Shown here one piece after another: positions 17,734-26,397 of a DNA stretch of 39,203 nucleotides (position 1 is its first letter; each line of letters starts with the position of its first letter). Under the pieces are notes generated by a model. It saw only the letters and a list, made by a program, of their open reading frames with translations, had not been told where the DNA came from and did no database searches. The position numbers were made by a program, and so were the translations under genes. Origin of the DNA: Muribaculaceae bacterium (GTDB taxonomy: Bacteria; Bacteroidota; Bacteroidia; Bacteroidales; Muribaculaceae); assembly GCA_017391675.1 (NCBI GenBank), contig JAFOXR010000070.1, positions 1-39,203 on the forward strand, in the 5' to 3' direction.

Positions 17734-18611
17734 AGGAGTTCTATAGAGTAAGATGTTTTGAAAGATTCATGAGGCCTGAGGTGAAGAGCCCAGTCGCGCT
17801 GAGCAAATTCCCCTTTATATCCCACTTTGTCGCACCGACCATACCAAGGCTCAATGCACACGAATGGCGCGTAGCTGTCCCTGGCAGGCGACCATAGTCC
17901 TAGCACTGGCGCATCGAATGTCATGCGCAGATAAGGGACTTTGCAGGCATCGAGCAGAGTGACATTGGTGGCTTGTGAATCCTCAAGTATTAAAGCATCG
18001 TTGTTGAAAGTGCTTTTAGTGATGGGGATTATGCAGAGGTCGTCATATTTCACGCTGGTGACGGTGTCGTCTATACAGCCTTTTTCGGTGATGGTGGACA
18101 GACGGTAGGTGAAATCCACAGGAAGCAGGCTGAAAAATCCTTGCACTGGCGCATCGGGGTTGAATCCTTTATAGTTGAAAGCAGGGTGAGCCCCTATCTG
18201 GAAGTGCATGTCCTGCTCGCCGTTGTTCACTACCTGCCATGTCACTTTCACAGAGTTGCCTATGAGTTCGTAGCTAATCTTCAGCACGAAATCGGCAGGA
18301 TAGAGTTCCTTTGTAGCTTCCGAAGAATGGAGTTCATAGGTAACGCGGCTGTCGCTTTTCTCTGTCAAGGAAAATTCCATATCTCGCGCAAATCCGTGCT
18401 GACTCATTTTGTATTGTTTTCCGTTATACAGGAACTTGTTCTCCCACACGCTTCCCACAATGGGAAAAAGTACAGGCGAACGGCGTTTCCAGTAGGCTGG
18501 ATCGCCTTGCCAGAGCATTTCCTCGCCAGTTTTCAAGTTGAAGAGGCTGTAAAGCTCTGCGCCGAGCGTATTAACTTCAATCCTTATAAAATCGTTCTGT
18601 AAAGTGTCCAT
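17730..18611 (-). CDS. Aldose 1-epimerase (mutarotase) family protein, LacX-like
   Basis: Predicted cytosolic sugar mutarotase or hexose-6-phosphate epimerase relative. The 293 residues carry the family pattern: TLGAELYSLFN near the start, LWQGDPAYWKRRSPVLFPIVG, HGFARDMEF with a conserved His, IGAHPAFNY with the catalytic His, and CIEPWYGRCD, where the Glu is the likely catalytic base. No signal peptide. It follows ispG by 17 bp. The sugar substrate is not evident. Confidence 0.9.
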   Translation of the reverse strand: MDTLQNDFIRIEVNTLGAELYSLFNLKTGEEMLWQGDPAYWKRRSPVLFPIVGSVWENKFLYNGKQYKMSQHGFARDMEFSLTEKSDSRVTYELHSSEATKELYPADFVLKISYELIGNSVKVTWQVVNNGEQDMHFQIGAHPAFNYKGFNPDAPVQGFFSLLPVDFTYRLSTITEKGCIDDTVTSVKYDDLCIIPITKSTFNNDALILEDSQATNVTLLDACKVPYLRMTFDAPVLGLWSPARDSYAPFVCIEPWYGRCDKVGYKGEFAQRDWALHLRPHESFKTSYSIELL

Positions 18612-18628
18612 GACCTCAAAAACTGTTT

Positions 18629-20452
18629 TTATGGTTCAATCCAGTCGCCATTAGCCTTGATAAGTTCGATAAGCTTAGGTATCGCTTCCTCCTGCGGAAT
18701 GTTCTTCTCCACGCACTCCTTATTCTTGTAAAGGCTTATCTTGCCTGCAGCAGCGCCCACATATCCATAATCGGCGTCGGCCATTTCTCCGGGTCCGTTC
18801 ACGATGCAGCCCATGATGCCTATCTTGAGATGAGACAGGTGAGATGTTGCCGCTTTAACTTCCTGCACTGTCTTTTGAAGGTCGAAAAGTGTTCGTCCGC
18901 AACTAGGACATGAAATGTATTCCGTCTTGGAAGTGCGAAGTCTTGCAGCTTGGAGAATGCCGAATTCATACCGCACTATGTCGTTGATGTTGCCGTAGCA
19001 AGGGCAGTCAAGCCACACGCCATCGCGGTAGCCGTTCAGCAGCATTGTACCGAAGTCGGCACCGGCTTTCACTTGAATCCATTCGTTGTCGTCATCGTCA
19101 TAGCTATTCTTCAGTACGACAGGATTGTGTATTCCAGCTTCGTCGAGTTTCTTGATGAAGAACTCTTGGCAACCGCTTATGTTGCCGTGTGCAGGAGTTA
19201 GAATGATTGCTATGCTATTGTCATCTTTCAGGAATGCAAGGCTTTCCACAGGAGTACAGGTAGATACTTGTACCCATTTGAGCGGTGCGCAGCAGTCCTT
19301 CAGCTGTTTTGCCTGGGATAAGTCAAATAACGGATATGCGTTAGCCTTGCTATTGTCATATTTGTCGGCAGGAACGATATACCGGTTGCTGTCATCTTCA
19401 ACCGCTCCGTCGGGTGAATAAAAGAAGTCGGGCGAAAGTCTGTCGGTTATCTGGCTTGGCAATGCCGTTGTTATTACAACAGGCTTGCAGTTTCCGCCTA
19501 GTAGTCCTGTAATCTCGACTGATGAGCGGCGCACGTGTTCAATAGGTTCGTGGCTTGCTCCTTCACAGTCGGCGATAGGCTCCATGCCGGCTCTTGAAGT
19601 GATATAGTCTGCAAGTTTTTTTGCTACTGGGACCTCAAGTTCGGGATCTTCACTGAGAGAAACTCTAATGGTGTCGCCAATTCCTTCTGAAAGCAGAGTG
19701 CCAATGCCAACAGCCGATTTTATGCGTCCGTCTTCCCCGTCGCCGGCCTCGGTTACGCCAAGATGCAGAGGGAAGTGCATGTCTTCGGCTTCCATAGCTT
19801 GTACTAGAAGCCGAACGGTCTGAACCATCACCACAGTGTTTGACGACTTGATGGATATTACTACATCGTGAAAGTCCTGTGCAACAAATACACGCAGGAA
19901 TTCCATTGCCGATTCAACCATTCCTGCAGGCGTGTCGCCATAATGGCTCATGATGCGGTCGCTCAGGCTACCATGGTTAACTCCTAGTCGCACTGCAGTG
20001 CCGTTCTCTTTGCATAGGGCAATGAATGGAACCAGTGCATCATGGATTTTCTGAATTTCCTGTGCGTATTCTTCTTGTGTGAAACTGAGTTTCTTGAATG
20101 TACGCGCAACATCTACAAAGTTGCCTGGGTTGATGCGCACCTTGTCGGTCACCTTAGCAGCCGCAAAAGCCGCTTTAGGATTGAAGTGGATATCGGCAAC
20201 AAGTGGAGTGCAGTATCCTGCTTTTCTCAAGATAGAGCGTATCTCGCCAATGTTGTCGGCTTCCCTTACTCCTTGTGCCGTGAGCCTTACGATATCGGCT
20301 CCAGCGTCGCAGATGCGCTTGCACTGCGCAACGCTACCCTCGGTGTCCATTGTGGAGGTTGAGGTCATTGACTGCAGGCGTATAGGATAATCGCTTCCAA
20401 GCTTAACTCCACCTATGTGTACGGTAGATGTTTTGCGTCGTGAATAGTTCAT
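18629..20452 (-). CDS. ispG: 4-hydroxy-3-methylbut-2-en-1-yl diphosphate synthase, large three-domain form
   Basis: Performs the penultimate step of the MEP isoprenoid pathway, making HMBPP from methylerythritol cyclodiphosphate with a [4Fe-4S] cluster. At 607 residues it is the long form with a central insert, as in Bacteroidota, Chlamydia and plants, against about 370 in E. coli. The N-terminal TIM-barrel shows IRLQSMTSTSTMDTEG and VRLTAQG; the C-terminal cluster domain has SCPSCGR (C515, C518) and GCIVNGPGEM (C549). Its ATG shares one base with the purE stop (TGATG), so the two are translationally coupled. Confidence 0.96.
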   Translation of the reverse strand: MNYSRRKTSTVHIGGVKLGSDYPIRLQSMTSTSTMDTEGSVAQCKRICDAGADIVRLTAQGVREADNIGEIRSILRKAGYCTPLVADIHFNPKAAFAAAKVTDKVRINPGNFVDVARTFKKLSFTQEEYAQEIQKIHDALVPFIALCKENGTAVRLGVNHGSLSDRIMSHYGDTPAGMVESAMEFLRVFVAQDFHDVVISIKSSNTVVMVQTVRLLVQAMEAEDMHFPLHLGVTEAGDGEDGRIKSAVGIGTLLSEGIGDTIRVSLSEDPELEVPVAKKLADYITSRAGMEPIADCEGASHEPIEHVRRSSVEITGLLGGNCKPVVITTALPSQITDRLSPDFFYSPDGAVEDDSNRYIVPADKYDNSKANAYPLFDLSQAKQLKDCCAPLKWVQVSTCTPVESLAFLKDDNSIAIILTPAHGNISGCQEFFIKKLDEAGIHNPVVLKNSYDDDDNEWIQVKAGADFGTMLLNGYRDGVWLDCPCYGNINDIVRYEFGILQAARLRTSKTEYISCPSCGRTLFDLQKTVQEVKAATSHLSHLKIGIMGCIVNGPGEMADADYGYVGAAAGKISLYKNKECVEKNIPQEEAIPKLIELIKANGDWIEP

Positions 20453-20958
20453 CAGTTTGTCTTGAATTTATATTCTACTTTTTTCAAGTCTTCGTTAGCC
20501 TTTACAATTTTTTGAGCAAGAGATGCTTTGAATGCAGCAAACTTTTCGGCAAGATTTGCATCGTTAAGAGCAAGCATTTGAATTGCAAGGATGGCTGCAT
20601 TTTGACCTGCATTAATACCCACAGTTGCAACAGGAATACCCGGAGGCATTTGTACGATAGCAAGCAGTGCGTCCATACCGTCAAGAGTGGAATTGATAGG
20701 CAAGCCGATAACAGGAAGAGTAGTCATTGCTGCAATTACGCCTGGCAGGTGAGCAGCCATTCCGGCAGCGGCAATAATCACTTTGATGCCGCGTCCTTCG
20801 GCTCCACGAGCAAATTCTTCAACTTCGGCTGGAGTGCGGTGAGCACTTAGCGCATTCATTTCAAACGGGATTTCCATTTCGTCCAGCATCTTAGCTGTCT
20901 TTTCAAGAATAGGAAGATCGCTGGTACTTCCCATTATAATACTTACGATAGGTTTCAT
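20452..20958 (-). CDS. purE: N5-carboxyaminoimidazole ribonucleotide mutase
   Basis: Moves the carboxyl group of N5-CAIR to form CAIR in purine synthesis. The 168 residues match class I Pur[13 protein letters not shown] at 8-19, SAHRTP at 38-43 with the conserved His, and [15 protein letters not shown] carrying the substrate loop. It lies 19 bp after the PAP2-like gene and overlaps ispG by one base. Confidence 0.96.
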   Translation of the reverse strand: MKPIVSIIMGSTSDLPILEKTAKMLDEMEIPFEMNALSAHRTPAEVEEFARGAEGRGIKVIIAAAGMAAHLPGVIAAMTTLPVIGLPINSTLDGMDALLAIVQMPPGIPVATVGINAGQNAAILAIQMLALNDANLAEKFAAFKASLAQKIVKANEDLKKVEYKFKTN

Positions 20959-20977
20959 ATCTTAGAAAAATTATTAT

Positions 20978-21592
20978 TTAAGCGAATAGATTCATTAGTA
21001 TTTTCACGCTGTAGTATCCGTTTATAAACCCTGCTGCCACTTGCCAGAAGGTATGGCGTTCCTCATAGATGCGTGCAGAGCCTACAACGCCACAAATGAT
21101 GATAGCGATGCAGATGAGCCAAAACAGATCGAATGCCTCAAGCCCTTCGGAATGAAGGAAGAACAGTAAAGCCAGCAGGCCTCCTGTCCCGGCGCAATGT
21201 GCGCTTATTTTCCACCATATATTCACAAATAGTGATATTGTGCAAGTGAGAATCACTCCTCCCATAAAAGCCACAAGCCATGACGGTGCATGCACATTCA
21301 CAAGATATATAGTGGCTGCTGTGTGGCACAGTATAGCTATGATATAGGGCAGATGCCGTTCCTTACGCTCGTCAAGGCTACGATCCTCTATGAGCTTGAA
21401 GTTGTGAAGCAAACCTATGGCAATCATGGGTATTACGCATGTGATACCGAATATCATAAGCATTACCACTAGCCTCGTTCCTAATTGCTGATAGCATAAT
21501 ATAGAGACCCATAGTGCCAGGAACACTCCGTAGCTTGGAGTGAGCAAAGGGCTGAAAATGCCCGACATGAATCGTGAAATATGCTGCATCAT
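20978..21592 (-). CDS. PAP2-like integral membrane phosphatase
   Basis: A 204-residue inner-membrane protein with five or six hydrophobic helices. Three segments follow the order of the PAP2 phosphatase motifs: DERKERHLPY (for K-x6-RP), WKISAHCAG (for PSGH) and SARIYEERHTFWQVAAGF (for SR-x5-H-x3-D, with the last Asp replaced). Substrates of the family are lipid phosphates such as undecaprenyl pyrophosphate. The motif matches are loose, so catalytic activity is uncertain. The ATG follows rpoN by 48 bp and is served by a promoter in the rpoN 3' end. Confidence 0.7.
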   Translation of the reverse strand: MMQHISRFMSGIFSPLLTPSYGVFLALWVSILCYQQLGTRLVVMLMIFGITCVIPMIAIGLLHNFKLIEDRSLDERKERHLPYIIAILCHTAATIYLVNVHAPSWLVAFMGGVILTCTISLFVNIWWKISAHCAGTGGLLALLFFLHSEGLEAFDLFWLICIAIIICGVVGSARIYEERHTFWQVAAGFINGYYSVKILMNLFA

Positions 21593-21635
21593 AGTTTAGA
21601 GTCTTGAATTGTTGCCATGCGTTATATTGTGAATA

Positions 21636-21666
21636 CAAATTTAAATCTCTTTGCGTAAACGAGCAA
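21636..21666 (-). promoter_or_regulatory. Promoter across the rpoN 3' end, for the PAP2-purE-ispG run
   Basis: On the minus strand TTG (21666-21664), a 20-nt spacer and TAAATTTG (21643-21636). The -33 element lies in the last codons of rpoN and the -7 box covers its stop, about 44 bp before the PAP2-like start. Confidence 0.55.
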
Positions 21667-23095
21667 CCGGAATCGACAGTTTTTCTCGATATTTAGCTAT
21701 TGTTCGCCGCGCTATTTCATAGCCTTTGCTCCGGAGTATGCCGCATAGAGCTTCGTCGGAGTAGGGTTTGGACTTGTTCTCGTTCTCGATAACCGACTTG
21801 AGAATTGTGATAATCTCGCGTGAGGACACTTCCTCTCCGCTTTCGTGCTGCAGCCCTTCGTTGAAGAAATATTTAAGCGGGAAAACGCCCCATTGTGTAG
21901 ACACATATTTGTTTACGGTAGCACGGGAAATAACCGACAGGTCATATCCTGTATCTTCGGCGATGTCCTTGAGTATCATTGGACGGATTCTGGTCTCGTC
22001 CCCGCTCAAGAAGAAGTCGCGCTGGCGAATGGTGATGCTGCGCATTGTGCGGAAAAGGGTTTCCTGGCGTTGTCGCAGTACTTTAATGAAATCGCTAGCC
22101 TTGTCATATTTCAGCTTCACCGCTGCAGCCATTTCGGCTTCGTGTCGTGTAGCAGGCTTGTTTTTCGCGTAGTTCTCGCATATGGAGGAATAGCTCTCGG
22201 CAATTTGCAGCTCGGGAATATTGTTGAGCAGAGTGAGCATGATATTTTCGCCCTCTATTTCTACATTGAAATCAGGTATAATCTGCTGCGAATGAGTCTC
22301 GTCGGCGATTCCGCTTATAGCATTTCCCGGACGTGGAGTGAGTGTGCGAATATCGGCAATGATGTCTCTCATCGTTTTGTCATCAATGCCAAGTACGCTC
22401 ATGACTCTTTCGTAGTGCTTCTTAGAGAACTCGTCAAACAGTTCATTCACAACGCGATAGGATAGCTTGCTCACAGGGTTGTCCTTCTTCCTTTCAAGTT
22501 GTAGCAAAAGGCATTCCTGAAGCCCCGAAGCTCCTACGCCTGGAGGATCCAGTTCCTGAATCACTTTCAGTACATTCTCAATCTCTTCTTCGCTCACATC
22601 GAGTCCAGTCTGGAAGATGAGGTCGTCGGTAATGGCCATCAGTGAGCGTGACAGGTAGCCGTTATCGTCAATGTTACCCACGATATACTCGGCGATTTTC
22701 AGCTGTATGTCGCTGAGCTTACGCTCGTGTACTTGCTCCATGAGATAGTCTACAAGCGAACTTTCGGAGATTATGATAGCGTTAGGAGTTTCGTCGTCGG
22801 CACTGCGATTTGAAATATTGGTGCGATAGTAGGGTATATCGTCATCATCGCGGTAGTCGGCGTTCTGTATATCTTCGGCGGTTTCGTTAAACACTTCACC
22901 GTCTTCATCTTTGTCAAGCATATTGCTTGAAGACTCGTCATTCACTTCCAGTGCAGGATTGTCGTCCAGTTCGCTACGCACCTTTTCTTCAATCTCAATG
23001 CTGTTCATTTGAAGTAATGGCACAAGCTGCAGTTGCAGCGGCGAAAGCCGTTGCGTCAATTTCTGTTCTTGTGTAAGAGTCTGCTTGCCTGGCAT
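21641..23095 (-). CDS. rpoN: RNA polymerase sigma-54 factor
   Basis: Alternative sigma factor that needs AAA+ activators and recognises -24/-12 promoters. The 484 residues have the glutamine- and leucine-rich region I (LTQRLSPLQLQLVPLLQM), an acidic region II at about 55-95, the core-binding domain, a helix-turn-helix region near 375-400 and the C-terminal RpoN box reading ARRTIAKYREKL. Full length. It is divergent from the first DUF2490 gene. A TAAGTTTG box at 23119-23112 (minus) could be its -7 element, without a clear -33. Confidence 0.96.
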   Translation of the reverse strand: MPGKQTLTQEQKLTQRLSPLQLQLVPLLQMNSIEIEEKVRSELDDNPALEVNDESSSNMLDKDEDGEVFNETAEDIQNADYRDDDDIPYYRTNISNRSADDETPNAIIISESSLVDYLMEQVHERKLSDIQLKIAEYIVGNIDDNGYLSRSLMAITDDLIFQTGLDVSEEEIENVLKVIQELDPPGVGASGLQECLLLQLERKKDNPVSKLSYRVVNELFDEFSKKHYERVMSVLGIDDKTMRDIIADIRTLTPRPGNAISGIADETHSQQIIPDFNVEIEGENIMLTLLNNIPELQIAESYSSICENYAKNKPATRHEAEMAAAVKLKYDKASDFIKVLRQRQETLFRTMRSITIRQRDFFLSGDETRIRPMILKDIAEDTGYDLSVISRATVNKYVSTQWGVFPLKYFFNEGLQHESGEEVSSREIITILKSVIENENKSKPYSDEALCGILRSKGYEIARRTIAKYREKLSIPVARLRKEI

Positions 23096-23111
23096 AACTT
23101 CAAATTTTCTA

Positions 23112-23119
23112 CAAACTTA
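23112..23119 (-). promoter_or_regulatory. Candidate -7 box for rpoN
   Basis: TAAGTTTG on the minus strand, 17 bp before the rpoN ATG, fits TAnnTTTG. No TTG at the right distance upstream. Confidence 0.3.
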
Positions 23120-23229
23120 CTCAGAATTATTGAAAATTCATCATTCTTGCGCTAAAATCGTGATAAGTATTGCTGTCAGGACAAACATTCATGCTAGGCT
23201 TTTGTTATAGGAATGTTATATCTTTTTTA

Positions 23230-23237
23230 TATTTTTG
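23230..23237 (+). promoter_or_regulatory. Candidate -7 box for the first DUF2490 gene
   Basis: TATTTTTG fits TAnnTTTG, about 25 bp before the start codon. A TTG at 23202-23204 is 25 bp upstream, longer than the usual spacer. Confidence 0.4.
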
Positions 23238-23262
23238 TAATTCAATTATAAATGTGATGTCT

Positions 23263-23979
23263 ATGGTAAAGAGATGTTTTATTGCATTGCTGGGCGTAAT
23301 AGCTATGGTAGGAAACTTGAATGCCCAGAAATTGTGGACTTCGGCTGAGGCAAGTACCAATATAGTAGGCGGACTGAATGGATTCGCCCAGGTGGAGTTC
23401 CGTACTCATGACGGATTGTCGAGTGCAGAGCGATGGGCAGGTACTATAGGGCTGGAATACAGTGTGTGCAAGTACTTGAAAGTGACGGCCGGATATATGT
23501 ATATGCATCAGCAGACAGAAACATCGCATTCGGCCGATGCGGTAGTGCCTTCCTATTGGTTGCCCAAGCATAGAGGGTTGGTGGCTCTTACTGGTAGCTA
23601 TGGCTGGAATGGTTTTACATTTTCCTTGAGGGAGCGTTATCAAGATACCTATAATGGCAGGAAGAGTGTCCCTAGATATGAAGCGGACGGGATAACCCGC
23701 ATGGCCGATAAAGTGGTAGATGCAAAGCATAAGCACACGCTTCGTTCTCGTCTTGAAGTTAAATACAAGATAGCAAGCAGCGGATTCTCTCCGTATGTTT
23801 CGTGTGAACTGCACAACTACCTCACCGAGGGCATGGAACTGGAAGAAACACGCTGGACTTTCGGAACATCATACAGTATAAACAAAAAGAATTCAGTGGA
23901 ACTGTATTACCGCTTTATTGACGAAACTAGTAAAGAAGATGCTCATATCATAGGACTGGGCTATAAGATCAAGATATAG
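23263..23979 (+). CDS. DUF2490 family outer-membrane beta-barrel protein, copy 1
   Basis: A 238-residue exported protein beginning MVKRCFIALLGVIAMVGNLNAQ, a clear signal peptide; an ATG six bases earlier is also possible, but longer starts would hide the signal peptide. The mature part is made of alternating strands such as GGLNGFAQVEFRTHDG, GFTFSLRERYQDTY and NSVELYYRFIDE, ending in GLGYKIKI, as expected of an outer-membrane barrel. By eye, well over half its residues are shared with the gene at 25672. A hairpin terminator follows it, so it seems to be transcribed apart from the VTC operon. Function unknown. Confidence 0.8.
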   Translation: MVKRCFIALLGVIAMVGNLNAQKLWTSAEASTNIVGGLNGFAQVEFRTHDGLSSAERWAGTIGLEYSVCKYLKVTAGYMYMHQQTETSHSADAVVPSYWLPKHRGLVALTGSYGWNGFTFSLRERYQDTYNGRKSVPRYEADGITRMADKVVDAKHKHTLRSRLEVKYKIASSGFSPYVSCELHNYLTEGMELEETRWTFGTSYSINKKNSVELYYRFIDETSKEDAHIIGLGYKIKI

Positions 23980-24070
23980 GCTTCAATTAAGAGGCTGAAA
24001 AGAAGGCCCGTTTAGCGATTTAGGAATCGCAAGGTCTTTACGATAAATGTTTTATTGAATAAAAACATTG

Positions 24071-24121
24071 GCACTAAAAGTGTTTAGTTCTGTTAAATAA
24101 CTAAATTCGTCAGTGCTTTTT
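24071..24121 (+). terminator. Probable terminator after DUF2490 copy 1
   Basis: Nested inverted repeats: GCACT at 24071-24075 with AGTGC at 24112-24116, and TTTAGTT at 24083-24089 with AACTAAA at 24099-24105, followed by a T-run. The stem is interrupted, so strength is uncertain. Confidence 0.45.
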
Positions 24122-24216
24122 GTGTTTTGTATCGTGTAAAAAACGCGGTTAGATTATTTATGCTTTGTAATAAAGTTCTTAAATTCTAACTTTATACTGA
24201 AAACTATTACCATTGA

Positions 24217-24972
24217 ATGAGAGAAATAATAAGCAAATACGATTCTATATCATTGGAAGAGATGAAATGCGTGCGGTTGATGAATCGCATAGATACCAAG
24301 TTCGTCACTTCTTACGATAAGCTCATTCAGTTGCTGGAAATGGCTCATTCAGAGTATTGCGTGCAGAAGATTGACGGTGAGTACAATATGCCGTATTACA
24401 CCCGATATTTCGATACAGAGCAGTGCAATATGTATATAGAGCACTTGCGGGGACGGAAGAGGAGGCAGAAGATACGCATAAGAAAATATGAATCGTCGGG
24501 GCTTTCTTTTCTGGAAATAAAGAGCAAGAACAATAAAGGTCGTACATCAAAGAAACGCATAAACTGTGCTGAGCATGATGCCGATTCATGCACCGATTTT
24601 GTGAACGAGCACTCATGCTATAGTCATGAAGAGCTGTCGGATAGACTTGAAAACAAGTTTTCACGCATTACGCTTGTTAACAAGAACAAAACCGAACGGC
24701 TAACCATAGACACAGGCCTTAAATTCCATAATTTCCACACGGGAAAGATATGCGGGCTTGATGACCTGGTGATTATTGAGCTTAAGCGTGGCGGTAATGT
24801 GTTTTCTCCTATTTCGGAAATGTTTCGTGCTCTGCACATTCATCCTGCAAAATTCAGTAAATACTGCATGGGAATGGCTTTGTCCGACGACTGCCTGAGG
24901 AAAAACAGGTTCAAGCCCAGGTTGAAGATGATAGAGAAAATGTGTGAGGTTCAAGAATACTCAGAATTTTAA
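24217..24972 (+). CDS. VTC-domain polyphosphate polymerase
   Basis: Predicted to polymerise phosphate from ATP into polyphosphate, as the catalytic VTC4 domain does in yeast. The 251 residues keep the tunnel motifs: NRIDTKF at 23-29, RYFDT at 63-67, the basic KIRIRKY at 85-91, FLEIKSK at 98-104, LTIDTG at 162-167 and VIIELKRG at 185-192, with E100 and E188 as likely metal ligands. No membrane segment of its own; the next gene, a DUF4956 membrane protein 35 bp downstream, is its frequent partner and may anchor it. First gene of a four-gene operon. An imperfect TATGCTTTG lies upstream, but no consensus promoter was found. Confidence 0.88.
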   Translation: MREIISKYDSISLEEMKCVRLMNRIDTKFVTSYDKLIQLLEMAHSEYCVQKIDGEYNMPYYTRYFDTEQCNMYIEHLRGRKRRQKIRIRKYESSGLSFLEIKSKNNKGRTSKKRINCAEHDADSCTDFVNEHSCYSHEELSDRLENKFSRITLVNKNKTERLTIDTGLKFHNFHTGKICGLDDLVIIELKRGGNVFSPISEMFRALHIHPAKFSKYCMGMALSDDCLRKNRFKPRLKMIEKMCEVQEYSEF

Positions 24973-25007
24973 TTAACATATAAAATAATACAGAAAAACT
25001 AGACGAT

Positions 25008-25667
25008 ATGGAAGATTTCGAATTCATGGATACACCGCTTATTGATACGGGAGATATGGGACAGTTGCTCGTGCGTTTCCTGTTCAATATGTTCTTTGTG
25101 TGGGTAATCATACATAAGTTGTACTGGCCTAAGAGTCATCGCAGGGACTACTACTTCACTTTTGCCCTTATAAGTGTGAGTATATTTTTCCTTATATACT
25201 TGCTCGGAGGAGTAAAGATAAAAGTGGGTTTTGCGCTGGGATTGTTTGCTATATTCGGTATAATTCGGTATAGGACGGAATCCATGTCGGTACGGGAAAT
25301 GACCTACTTGTTTGTGATCATTGCTGTATCGGTGATAAATGCGTTGGCTGTAACATTGAGCTATTTGGAACTGGTGGTTACCAACCTCATTTTCTTAGTC
25401 TGCATTCGTTTGTGCGAGGATATCCCATGGCTTAGACATGTGTCGGAAAAACTGGTAATTTATGACCGTATCGAACTTATTCACCCCGATAGGCGCAGCG
25501 AAATGATAGAAGACTTGAAGCAGCGTCTGGGCTTGGATATCATTAGAGTGGAAGTGGGTGCCGTGGATTTTCTTCGCGACACGGCTATGATAAAGATTTA
25601 CTACGAAGGTGAAGGCCCTTCCAATACGGTTAATCATTTGTTGAAGTTTCCTAAAGAAAATAAGTAG
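25008..25667 (+). CDS. DUF4956 integral membrane protein
   Basis: A 219-residue protein with four or five N-terminal transmembrane helices (roughly 22-42, 50-68, 72-88, 100-140) and a soluble C-terminal domain. The helix-to-loop segment GFALGLFAIFGIIRYRTESM is the family hallmark. DUF4956 genes regularly sit beside VTC-domain polyphosphate polymerases, which supports a membrane-partner role; the biochemical function is not known. Only 4 bp separate it from the second DUF2490 gene. Confidence 0.85.
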   Translation: MEDFEFMDTPLIDTGDMGQLLVRFLFNMFFVWVIIHKLYWPKSHRRDYYFTFALISVSIFFLIYLLGGVKIKVGFALGLFAIFGIIRYRTESMSVREMTYLFVIIAVSVINALAVTLSYLELVVTNLIFLVCIRLCEDIPWLRHVSEKLVIYDRIELIHPDRRSEMIEDLKQRLGLDIIRVEVGAVDFLRDTAMIKIYYEGEGPSNTVNHLLKFPKENK

Positions 25668-25671
25668 AGAT

Positions 25672-26397
25672 ATGAAGAAAAGACTAGTTATAATATTGTT
25701 GGCACTGTGTGCCGTTACTCCTGTATTGAAGGCTCAAAGCCTATGGACCTCAGCCGAGGTTAGAGTGAAGGCAACCAAGAATCTGAATGGATTTGTGGAA
25801 GCGGAGTTCCGTACACATGACGGAATGTCAAGTGCCGAACGCTGGGCTGGAACCGTGGGGCTGGACTATAAACTGTTCAGTTTCCTGAAAGCAACGGCTG
25901 GCTATACCTACATTCATCAGCAGACGGTTACCGAAACTACAAAGAAGGGGAATATAATACCGTCTTATTGGCAGCCTAAGCACAGGGCATCATTTGCCTT
26001 GACTGGAAGTGTAGACTGGAATAGATTCTCGTTCTCGTTGCGTGAACGCTATCAGTATACTTACCGCACTGGACAGTCTGTACCTAAGTTTGACAGCGAT
26101 GGCATCACCCCTAAGGACGATGAAATTGTGGAAGCAAAGCATAAGCATGTGCTTCGTTCTAGGCTGGAAGTGGAGTATAATATTGCAAAAAGCAAGTTTA
26201 CTCCTTATGTGTCATGCGAACTTTACAACTCGCTATCCGATAGATTCGCAGTGGAAAAAACTCGTTGGACTATAGGTTCGTCATATAAAATCAACAAGAA
26301 AAATTCCGTGAGCTTGTATTACAGGTATATAGCTAATGGCGATGAAGACGAGGAAGGCGGACATGTGATAGGCGTAGGCTATAAATTTAAACTGTAA
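25672..26397 (+). CDS. DUF2490 family outer-membrane beta-barrel protein, copy 2
   Basis: A 241-residue exported protein with signal peptide MKKRLVIILLALCAVTPVLKAQ, then strand-rich sequence ending GVGYKFKL. It is a clear paralogue of the gene at 23263: the blocks EFRTHDGMSSAERWAGT, FSLRERYQ and AKHKHVLRSRLEVEY recur with few changes. This copy lies inside the VTC operon, 4 bp after DUF4956 and touching the next gene. Suggests that the operon moves or displays something at the outer membrane; not proven. Confidence 0.82.
   Translation: MKKRLVIILLALCAVTPVLKAQSLWTSAEVRVKATKNLNGFVEAEFRTHDGMSSAERWAGTVGLDYKLFSFLKATAGYTYIHQQTVTETTKKGNIIPSYWQPKHRASFALTGSVDWNRFSFSLRERYQYTYRTGQSVPKFDSDGITPKDDEIVEAKHKHVLRSRLEVEYNIAKSKFTPYVSCELYNSLSDRFAVEKTRWTIGSSYKINKKNSVSLYYRYIANGDEDEEGGHVIGVGYKFKL

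Noticed and set aside
21845-22465. 206-codon plus-strand open frame antisense to rpoN
   Set aside because: Lies wholly within rpoN, which has all family motifs; the antisense frame has no family features.
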